Below, in pieces: positions 7,016-12,878 of a DNA stretch of 13,933 nucleotides; position 1 is the stretch's first letter, and every line of letters begins with the position of its first letter. Origin of the DNA: Sphingomonadales bacterium (GTDB lineage: Bacteria; Pseudomonadota; Alphaproteobacteria; Sphingomonadales; Sphingomonadaceae). Under the pieces are notes generated by a model, which saw only the letters and a program-made list of their open reading frames with translations, did no database searches and had not been told where the DNA came from. The stretch spans positions 1 through 13,933 of the forward strand of contig JAGWUU010000050.1 in the NCBI GenBank assembly GCA_028868335.1, written 5' to 3'. A program made the translations under genes and the position numbers.

Positions 7016-7801
7016 TCACGCCCTCTGGCTTGAGACCGGGACGATCTCGCCGGTCATGTAGCTGGAAAGGTCGGAGGCAAGGAACAGCATGACATTGGCC
7101 ACTTCCCACACCTCGGCGGGACGACCGTAGGCTTCGGTCTTGACCAGTTCGGCAAGGCGCTCCTCGGTAGTGACCTTGGCGAGGAAGGGGTGCATCGCCA
7201 GACTGGGCGCGACCGCGTTGATCCGCACCCCATTGTCGGCCGCCTCCAGCGCTGCGCAGCGGGTGAAGGCCATCACCCCGGCCTTGGCCGCGGCGTAATG
7301 CGCCTGTCCCTTTTGCGCGCGCCAGCCGAGTACCGAGGCGTTGTTGACCATCACCCCCGATTTCGCCGCATACATCACGGGAAGGAAGGCACGGGTCATG
7401 CGGAACAGGCTGGTCAGCGTGACGTCAAGCACGCGGCTCCACTGCTCATCGGTCATGTCCACCACGTCAACCTCGCCGCCCAGGCCAGCGTTGTTGATCA
7501 GGACGTCGACCCTGCCCAACGCGGCCAGCGAGGCATCGCGCAGGCCCTGAACCGCATCCTCGCTGGTGACGTCGCAGACGAAGGTGGCGGGCCGTTCGCA
7601 ACCGACTTCGGCGGCGATCCGATCGGCCGCCTCGCCCAGCCGCCGTTCGTGGAAATCGCTGATCAGCACCCGCGCGCCCTCCTCGGCGGCACGCTTCGCA
7701 ACGGCAAAGCCGATGCCCGTACCGGCGGCGGCAGTGATCACCACGGTCTTGCCCTTGAGCAGCCCGAGCGGAGTTGGATAGGGCGGAACGGGAACGGTCA
7801 T
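7016..7801 (-). CDS. SDR family oxidoreductase, IpdF-like (5-OH-HIP-CoA dehydrogenase type)
   Basis: The 261-residue protein is a classical short-chain dehydrogenase. It has the nucleotide loop TAAAGTGIG (23-31; a TAAAGTGIG form instead of the common TGGxxGIG), NNAG (103-106), and the catalytic Ser156, Tyr169 and Lys173 in NNASVLGWRAQ...HYAAAK. The unusual TAAAGTGIG loop, SDFHERRLGE, the block around Ser156, and the ending GEIVPVSSQRA recall mycobacterial IpdF (Rv3559c), which oxidises the ring hydroxyl of 5-OH-HIP-CoA in steroid C/D-ring breakdown. That resemblance is from memory and not from an alignment. Its ATG overlaps the upstream acyl-CoA dehydrogenase stop (ATGA, 7798-7801). That the neighbour resembles FadE30, adjacent to IpdF in mycobacteria, supports the call. 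Confidence 0.75.
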   Translation of the reverse strand: MTVPVPPYPTPLGLLKGKTVVITAAAGTGIGFAVAKRAAEEGARVLISDFHERRLGEAADRIAAEVGCERPATFVCDVTSEDAVQGLRDASLAALGRVDVLINNAGLGGEVDVVDMTDEQWSRVLDVTLTSLFRMTRAFLPVMYAAKSGVMVNNASVLGWRAQKGQAHYAAAKAGVMAFTRCAALEAADNGVRINAVAPSLAMHPFLAKVTTEERLAELVKTEAYGRPAEVWEVANVMLFLASDLSSYMTGEIVPVSSQRA

Positions 7802-8976
7802 TGATCTCCCCTCGGTTCACGCGGCAGGCCAAGCCCACGCTCGGCGATCAGGTTGCGCTGGATCTGGTTGGTCCCGCCATAGATCGTGTCAGCCCGGCTG
7901 AAGAGGAACAGGTTGGGCAGCATTCCCCACTCGTAGCTGTCGCCCTCGGCGATCTCGCCCGCCTGGCCCAGAACGTCCATCGCCAGTTCGCCCAGGTCCC
8001 GGCGCCAGGTCGCCCACTGGATCTTGTAGGTCAGCGCCGCGCCGTCGATCTTGGAATGATCGGTGTTTGAGAGCATCCGCAGCGCACCGTAGCGCATCAG
8101 GCGCAAGCCGATCTCGGCCCTGGCGATGCGCTGGCGGATCAGCGGATCGCGCGCCGCGCCGTTGGCCCGTGCTTCCGCGACGATCGCGTCAAGCTCGTTG
8201 CGGAAGCCCATCTGCTGGCCAAGCGTCGAAACCCCCCGCTCAAAGGCGAGCAGGCCCATGGCCACCTTCCAGCCATCGCCGGGCGCGCCGATGATGCTGT
8301 CCTCGCTGCAGCGGGCGTCCGTGAAGAATGTTTCGTTGAATTCGGCGTCGCCGTTGATCTGGGTAATCCCGCGCACCTCGATCCCCGGCTGGTCAAGCTC
8401 CATCATCAGGAACGAGAGGCCCTTCGGGCCCTTCGAGCCCTCCTCGGTGCGGGTGACGACGAAGATCCAGTCCGAAATATGCGCAAGGCTGGTCCAGATC
8501 TTCTGGCCGTTGACCACCCATTCGCCCTGCTCGAGCCGTCCCTTTGTACGGATCGAAGCGAGGTCGGACCCGGCGTTAGGTTCGGAGAAGCCCTGGCAAA
8601 AGATCGTCGTCCCACCGGCGATGCCGGGCAGGAACCGCGCTTTCTGTTCTTCTGTCCCGAAGGCAAGGATCGTCGGCCCCGCCAGTTCGATGCCGATGTG
8701 GTTGACCCGCCCGGGCACCCCGGCGCGGGCATATTCCTCGGCGAAGATCACCTGCTCGGCGAGGGTCGCGCCGCGCCCGCCCCATTGCTCGGGCCAGCCG
8801 ATGCACGACCACCTGTCGGCGGCGAGACGCTGCTCCCACTCCTTGCGCCGCTCGGCCTTGGCGGTGAGCGTGGTGATGCCCTTGATGTCCTTGAACTCGC
8901 CCGCCATCTGGCCCTGCAGCCATTCGGCGCATTCTCCGCGGAACGCCTCCTCTGCGGCAGAAAATCCCAGCTTCAT
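7798..8976 (-). CDS. Acyl-CoA dehydrogenase, FadE30-like, catalytic-glutamate subunit
   Basis: From ATG 8976 the protein has 392 residues. Family blocks visible include GWPEQWGGRG (60-69), CQGFSEPNAGSDLAS (127-141), NGQKIWTSLAHISDW (156-170) and the C-terminal DTIYGGTNQIQRNLIAERGLGLP. Glu246 in LLAFERGVSTLGQQ sits where isovaleryl- and long-chain acyl-CoA dehydrogenases keep their catalytic base; the MCAD-type base is absent because the end motif reads YGGT. The protein lacks the R-x-x-F-G and Q-x-x-G-G motifs that usually contact FAD from the partner subunit, and the adjacent dehydrogenase has both. Several blocks recall FadE30 of Mycobacterium, which desaturates 5-OH-HIP-CoA during steroid C/D-ring degradation; this is from memory. 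The start overlaps the preceding stop by 4 nt (ATGA). A longer frame to 9135 would overlap the neighbour heavily and is rejected. Confidence 0.85.
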   Translation of the reverse strand: MKLGFSAAEEAFRGECAEWLQGQMAGEFKDIKGITTLTAKAERRKEWEQRLAADRWSCIGWPEQWGGRGATLAEQVIFAEEYARAGVPGRVNHIGIELAGPTILAFGTEEQKARFLPGIAGGTTIFCQGFSEPNAGSDLASIRTKGRLEQGEWVVNGQKIWTSLAHISDWIFVVTRTEEGSKGPKGLSFLMMELDQPGIEVRGITQINGDAEFNETFFTDARCSEDSIIGAPGDGWKVAMGLLAFERGVSTLGQQMGFRNELDAIVAEARANGAARDPLIRQRIARAEIGLRLMRYGALRMLSNTDHSKIDGAALTYKIQWATWRRDLGELAMDVLGQAGEIAEGDSYEWGMLPNLFLFSRADTIYGGTNQIQRNLIAERGLGLPREPRGDQ

Positions 8977-10028
8977 GCCGCTTCTCCCAGTACGTTTGCG
9001 GCAATCCGTTCGCGATGCCAGTTGCCGTCCCCCAGCAAGGTCTGGATCGACCGCGCGCGCTTGAAGAACAGGTGCGCGTCGTGTTCCCAGGTGAAGCCGA
9101 TCCCGCCGTGGAGCTGGATCATGTTGGCGGCACACATGAAAAAGGTGTCGGCGCAGAAGCTCTTGGCCGCGTGAAGCGCCAGTGCCGCCTCGCCAGACTG
9201 TTCATCGACCGCGCAGGCGGCCCAATAGACCGCCGAGCGGGCCTGCTCGATCGCGACCATCATATCGGCCAGGCGATGCTTGTAGGCCTGGAACGAACCG
9301 ATCTGCCGCCCGAACTGGACACGCTCCTGGGCATAGGCGACGGTCCGGTCGAGCGCCGCCTGCGCCCCGCCCAATGCCTCGGCGGCAAGGCAGATCCATC
9401 CCGCGGCGTGGAGCGCATCAAACGCCGCGCCATCGTCGACCAGCGGCTCGGCGGCGGCCCGGTCAAGCGTGACGGTGGCGAGTGGCCGCGTCTGGTCCAT
9501 GGTCGTATGCGCCTTGATGGTGACGCCAGCGGCTTTCGCATCGACCAGCCAGCAGCGGCCTTCCGTAACCAGCAGCAGGACATCCGCGCTCGCCCCGTGC
9601 GGAACAAAGTTGAAGGTGCCTGACAGGCGGCCATCGGCGAAACTGGCATCGTGCGACCAGCCGGCGCTGGCGAGCGCCTCGCCCGACAGCAGTGCGCCCA
9701 GCCAGCGCTCCTGCTGCTCGGGCGTCCCACCCGCCGCAAGTGCCTGGCTGACCCGCGCATGACCAAGCAGCGGCAAGGCCGCGACCTGCGCTCCGGCGGC
9801 TTCGGCAACCAGTGCCAGTTCGACCATCCCGAGGCCAGCTCCGCCCAGGCTCTCGGGGATGGCGACGCCGGACAGGCCCAATTCGGTGCAGAAGCTGCCC
9901 CACAAGTCACGGTCGATCCCGCCCTCGACCATGGCGCGGCGGGTCCGCTCACTGGTAGCATTCTCGGCGAAAAAGGCGCGGACGGTGTCGGCGATCATCG
10001 CCTGTTCGTCGGTGAAGGAAAAATGCAT
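8973..10028 (-). CDS. Acyl-CoA dehydrogenase, probable FAD-site partner subunit lacking the catalytic base
   Basis: The 351-residue protein begins MHFSFTDEQAMIADTVRAFF, a normal acyl-CoA dehydrogenase N-terminus, and carries IPESLGGAGLGMVE (58-70). In the C-terminal helical domain it has RVQFGRQIGSFQAYKHRLADM (from 236) and QLHGGIGFTWEHDAHLFFKRA (305-325), the FAD-contact and dimer motifs. At the place of the catalytic glutamate it reads AAGWICLAAEALGG, giving Gly210, and the end motif is GDGNWHRERIA with no glutamate-bearing EGT. It therefore probably cannot act alone and pairs with the next gene, as in the heterotetrameric steroid dehydrogenases of actinobacteria (ChsE types). It is close to, but not identical with, the FadE31-33 or ScdC-like types. 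A small ORF lies just upstream in the same frame, closed by TAG two codons before this ATG. Confidence 0.85.
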   Translation of the reverse strand: MHFSFTDEQAMIADTVRAFFAENATSERTRRAMVEGGIDRDLWGSFCTELGLSGVAIPESLGGAGLGMVELALVAEAAGAQVAALPLLGHARVSQALAAGGTPEQQERWLGALLSGEALASAGWSHDASFADGRLSGTFNFVPHGASADVLLLVTEGRCWLVDAKAAGVTIKAHTTMDQTRPLATVTLDRAAAEPLVDDGAAFDALHAAGWICLAAEALGGAQAALDRTVAYAQERVQFGRQIGSFQAYKHRLADMMVAIEQARSAVYWAACAVDEQSGEAALALHAAKSFCADTFFMCAANMIQLHGGIGFTWEHDAHLFFKRARSIQTLLGDGNWHRERIAANVLGEAA

Positions 10029-10031
10029 GGT

Positions 10032-10103
10032 CTATGGCGTCCCGGTGACCGGCCGGACCGGTTTGCGCGTTTCAGGAAAGCGAAAGATGTTCGGATCGCC
10101 CAT
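10032..10103 (-). CDS. Possible 23-residue small ORF between crotonase and acyl-CoA dehydrogenase
   Basis: ATG 10103 overlaps the crotonase stop by one base (TGATG). The frame runs 23 codons to TAG at 10034-10032, leaving 3 nt before the dehydrogenase ATG 10028. The peptide starts MGDPNIFRFPE and ends PVRPVTGTP: proline- and arginine-rich, with no signal or membrane segment. It fills what would otherwise be the only long gap in the operon and is in the same frame as the downstream dehydrogenase. It may be a microprotein, a translation relay, or a relic of a longer N-terminus. No homologue is known to me. Confidence 0.35.
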   Translation of the reverse strand: MGDPNIFRFPETRKPVRPVTGTP

Positions 10104-11008
10104 CAGGCTTCGCCCGCCTGTTTCTTGTTGGCGGAGGCGGCGGACTTGCCGCTGACCCCGGCGATCGAGTTGCCGCTGACCAGATCGTTCTGGGCATGGG
10201 CGAAGTGATGCATGTGGAACACCGCGTCCATCGCGCTGCGCTTGCCGCGCAGTTCCTCGACGTGGTTGACTGCCTGCTTGGTCAGCCAATTGCCGAGCCG
10301 CGGCTGGCCAGCGAGCTTGGCCGCCCAGGCCGCGGCAGCCTCACGCAGTTCTTCGCGCGGCACCACCTTGTTGACCATCCCGAACCGCTCGGCGCGGCTC
10401 GCGCTCATCCGCTCGCCCAGCAGCAGGAATTCCTTGGCAACGCGCGGCGGCAGTTCGAACGCGTGGGCGAAGTATTCGACCCCGGGGATCCCCATCAGCG
10501 GGTTGACCGGGTCCTGGAAGAACGCGTCCTCGCTGGCCACGATCAGGTCGCAGACCCAGGCCAGCATCAGCCCGCCGGCGATGCAGGCGCCCTGGACACA
10601 CGCGATGGTCGGCTTGGGAATGTCGCGCCAGCGCCGGCACATCCCCAGATACTGCTCCTGCTCGCGGGTGTAGAGCAGTTCGGCCGCCGGCTTGTTGGTG
10701 TGCGGCGCCAGCATCAACCGCTTGTCGAACTCGCGGTGCAGGTCGCGCCCCGGGGTGCCGATGTCGTGCCCGGCGGAGAAGTGCTTGCCCTCGCCCGCCA
10801 GGACGATGCAGCGCACCGCGTCGTCCTGCACCGCGCGATTGAACGCATCGTCGAGCGCATAGGTCATCTGCCCGTTCTGGGCATTGTTGAACTGCGGACG
10901 GTTCATCGTGATCCACGCCACCCCGTCCGCCGCCGCGTACAGCACCGGCGCCTCCGTCTCGTAGGCAATGTCAACACGCTGGGGCTCGATCAGATCGTTC
11001 GGGGTCAT
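10103..11008 (-). CDS. Enoyl-CoA hydratase/isomerase (crotonase) family protein, atypical active site
   Basis: From ATG 11008 the protein has 301 residues, longer than the 260 or so of ordinary crotonases; the extra length is an insert after GRDL (about 88-120) and an extended tail. Crotonase blocks are clear: AWITMNRPQFNNAQN, IVLAGEGKHFSAGHDIG (oxyanion-hole region), KPTIACVQGACIAGGLMLAWVCDL and FGMVNKVVP. Compared with rat mitochondrial enoyl-CoA hydratase, the two catalytic glutamates (E144 and E164) are replaced by Met148 and Val168; Asp166 and Glu178 are the nearest acidic residues. The reaction may therefore not be simple hydration. Its ATG overlaps the dioxygenase stop (ATGA, 11005-11008), so the two are translationally coupled. 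Hydratase, isomerase, hydrolase or C-C lyase acting on a steroid-derived CoA ester are all possible. Confidence 0.85.
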   Translation of the reverse strand: MTPNDLIEPQRVDIAYETEAPVLYAAADGVAWITMNRPQFNNAQNGQMTYALDDAFNRAVQDDAVRCIVLAGEGKHFSAGHDIGTPGRDLHREFDKRLMLAPHTNKPAAELLYTREQEQYLGMCRRWRDIPKPTIACVQGACIAGGLMLAWVCDLIVASEDAFFQDPVNPLMGIPGVEYFAHAFELPPRVAKEFLLLGERMSASRAERFGMVNKVVPREELREAAAAWAAKLAGQPRLGNWLTKQAVNHVEELRGKRSAMDAVFHMHHFAHAQNDLVSGNSIAGVSGKSAASANKKQAGEA

Positions 11009-11925
11009 GCGTTCTGTCCTTCCTCGAGTGCTTTCTGCCAGGCCCAGACATGACCCCATTCGCTCGGGACGAGGTGTGCGGTCGTCGTCCAGTTCTGCCA
11101 GTCGATCACCAGCGGATCACAGCCGATCTCGAGGTCAAAGCCGCCAGGGGTCTGCATGTAGAAGCCAAAGGTCCGGTCGTTGACGTGACGGCCCAACGTG
11201 GCGCTTTCCGGGACCTTGTGGGCGCGCATCCGGTCGTGGCACTTGCCCACGTCCGAGAGGGTTTTCATCTCGAGCATGATGTGGACCGAGCCCGAGGGCG
11301 GGCTGGGCATTTCGCCCAGCGCGATCGAGTGATGGCGGCCGTTGTCGGCATGCATGAAGGCAAAGCCCATGCCGGGATCGGCCGGATCGTCGGTGAAGTG
11401 GAAGCGCGGGAAATCGGTATCGCGGAATCCCAGCACGTCGCGATAGAAGGCATGGGTCTCCTCGAACTGAAGCGTGGCGTAAACCGAGTGGCCCATCCCC
11501 ATCTTGCCGGTGACGAACCCGCTGACCCCCGCAGGCGATACGAACGGCGCATCCGTGCGGCGGTCGCCATGGAAGAACTCGAATCCGTGCCCGGCCGGGT
11601 CAGTGGTGCGGAAGAATGCCGAAACGCCGCGCGCGGCGGCTTCATCAGCGGTGCCGTCCTCAACCGGACGTCCCGCCGCCACGACCCGCGCGCGCAGTGC
11701 GGCCAGCGCCGCCGCATCGGCAACTTCATAGCCCGCCGCGCTCAGGCGTTCCTCGCCGCCTTCCTGCACCCAGAATCGGAACACCCGATCATCGACGCGG
11801 TAGAGCGAGACGCCCTTCGGTCCGCCTGCGGCCTTCATCACGCCGACCACCTCGGTCAGGAACTGATCCCATTCCGCAGGCTTGGCGGTTGTGATCACCA
11901 GATAGCCCAGCGCCTTGATTCCCAT
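11005..11925 (-). CDS. hsaC: HsaC/BphC-like type I extradiol ring-cleavage dioxygenase
   Basis: From ATG 11925 the protein has 306 residues with two vicinal-oxygen-chelate domains, like HsaC and BphC. The Fe(II) ligands are His146 (GMGHSVYAT), His215 (GSVHIMLE) and Glu266 (GGFDLEIG). The catalytic His199 (GRHHSIAL), His247 and Tyr256 are also present. The stretch from 245 (GRHVND) through FYMQTP to E266 matches the extradiol dioxygenase signature. HsaC cleaves the 3,4-dihydroxylated A ring of the 9,10-secosteroid. Start choice: AGGGAGTTAGGA precedes ATG 11925, which lies 5 nt after the SDR stop; the same frame stays open upstream to 12579 only as a shadow of the SDR gene. Substrate is inferred; a 4-hydroxyestrone-type or other catecholic substrate remains possible. 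Confidence 0.87.
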   Translation of the reverse strand: MGIKALGYLVITTAKPAEWDQFLTEVVGVMKAAGGPKGVSLYRVDDRVFRFWVQEGGEERLSAAGYEVADAAALAALRARVVAAGRPVEDGTADEAAARGVSAFFRTTDPAGHGFEFFHGDRRTDAPFVSPAGVSGFVTGKMGMGHSVYATLQFEETHAFYRDVLGFRDTDFPRFHFTDDPADPGMGFAFMHADNGRHHSIALGEMPSPPSGSVHIMLEMKTLSDVGKCHDRMRAHKVPESATLGRHVNDRTFGFYMQTPGGFDLEIGCDPLVIDWQNWTTTAHLVPSEWGHVWAWQKALEEGQNA

Positions 11926-11930
11926 CGTTC

Positions 11931-12707
11931 CTAACTCCCTTTGACGAGATCGAGAAAATACGGCCGTTCGCCGCCGCCATCGACATTGATGCGGGCTCCG
12001 CTGACCCAACCGGCCAGATCGGAGCACAACCAGAGAACGGCCCCGGCCACATCGTCTCCGCTGCCCATCCGGCCCAGCGGCAGCGATGCGGCGACCTTGG
12101 CCTGGGCGTCGGCATCGCCATAGGTTTCCGCAGTGCTTTCGGTTTCGACCAGGCCGACGACGATCGCGTTGACGCGGATGCGCTGCGGCCCCCATTCCTG
12201 CGCCAGGCTCTGCGTGAGGTTCAGCAGCCCAGCCTTGGCGGCACCATAGGCGGCTGTCTGCGGCGACGGACGAATGCCCGAGACGCTGGCGATGTTGATC
12301 ACGCTGCCGCCCCCCGCGGCCTGCATCGGCGCGTGGGCGGCTTGCGCCATATACATCGCGCTCGACAGGTTGAGCTTGATGATCGCATCGAAGAACCGCG
12401 GGCTGGCAGTGGCCGCCTCGGCGTGCGGCGAGCCGCCAGCGTTGTTGACCAGGATATCGAGTCGTCCGTTCTCGGCGACGACCGCATCGACCAGCGCCTT
12501 GGCCTGATCGGGATCGCGCACATCGGCGGCATGGAATGTGACGCCGGGAGGCAAGTCCGAGGGCGCGTTGCGGCCGCACACCACGACCTTGCAGCCGACA
12601 GAGGCAAGCGCCGCCGCGATCCGGCTACCCAGCCCGCGGGTGCCGCCCGTGACGATCGCCACGCGGCCCGAAAGATCGATGGCAGCATTACCGGTCACGA
12701 ACATCAT
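11931..12707 (-). CDS. SDR family oxidoreductase, first gene of the steroid operon
   Basis: The 258-residue protein is a classical SDR with TGGTRGLG (20-27), NNAG (88-91), and catalytic Ser141, Tyr154 and Lys158 in NIASVSG...AAYGAAKAG. The ending NVDGGGERPYFLD is distinctive and recalls the Rv3549c-type SDR in the mycobacterial KstR2 (HIP catabolism) regulon; that is recollection, not an alignment. Role: NAD(P)-dependent oxidation or reduction of a hydroxyl or keto group, probably on a steroid or ring-derived acyl-CoA. Two consecutive ATG codons (12707 and 12704) open the frame; GGGAG (12709-12713) is too close to the first for good spacing, so ATG 12704 or GTG 12698 could be the real start. 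It heads the nine-gene operon, with a 171-nt divergent region upstream. Confidence 0.87.
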   Translation of the reverse strand: MMFVTGNAAIDLSGRVAIVTGGTRGLGSRIAAALASVGCKVVVCGRNAPSDLPPGVTFHAADVRDPDQAKALVDAVVAENGRLDILVNNAGGSPHAEAATASPRFFDAIIKLNLSSAMYMAQAAHAPMQAAGGGSVINIASVSGIRPSPQTAAYGAAKAGLLNLTQSLAQEWGPQRIRVNAIVVGLVETESTAETYGDADAQAKVAASLPLGRMGSGDDVAGAVLWLCSDLAGWVSGARINVDGGGERPYFLDLVKGS

Positions 12708-12741
12708 TCTCCCGGATCATCCCACTAGCAGATTTTGCCAG

Positions 12742-12778
12742 CCTTGAGGATTCGAAATTGCCCATATCGAAAGCAAGG
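12742..12778. promoter_or_regulatory. Imperfect nested inverted repeat; possible operator
   Basis: CCTTG (12742-12746) and TTCGA (12751-12755) are mirrored by TCGAA (12767-12771) and CAAGG (12774-12778), with slightly unequal internal spacing. The element covers the candidate -10 of the steroid operon, a position expected for a repressor site. No regulator gene that would bind it is in the window. Confidence 0.3.
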
Positions 12779-12789
12779 ACGGTTTTCAA
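12761..12789 (-). promoter_or_regulatory. Candidate sigma-70-like promoter for the steroid operon
   Basis: On the minus strand TTGAAA (12784-12789) is followed after exactly 17 nt by TATGGG (12761-12766), about 55 bp upstream of the first SDR start. The -35 matches five of six consensus bases and the -10 is weak. It lies in the only A+T-rich non-coding stretch of the window, and a dyad at 12742-12778 overlaps its -10. Confidence 0.35.
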
Positions 12790-12878
12790 TTGACGATTTG
12801 CGTATCACATGACAATTCAAATTACGAATGCAGTGCACAAACACGTTATTGATTCGACCTGAGGGAGAGTCCACCGAA

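Larger units (their letters stand above)
12708..12878. other. Divergent intergenic control region, SDR operon / HsaA-like gene
   Basis: This 171-nt stretch has no credible gene and is visibly richer in A and T than its surroundings. It must hold the promoters for both the leftward operon and the rightward monooxygenase. For the plus strand only a TTGACG (12790-12795) looks like a -35, with no convincing -10 at normal spacing. GAGGGAGAG (12861-12869) is the ribosome site for the monooxygenase. Confidence 0.7.

Noticed and set aside
10196..11053. Plus-strand frame of 285 codons opposite the crotonase
   Set aside because: Translation is histidine/arginine-rich without motifs, and the minus-strand gene is clear: antisense shadow.
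11005..12579. Apparent 524-residue fusion of an N-terminal extension with the extradiol dioxygenase
   Set aside because: The first 218 residues are the SDR gene read in the wrong frame; the dioxygenase has its own ribosome site and start at 11925.
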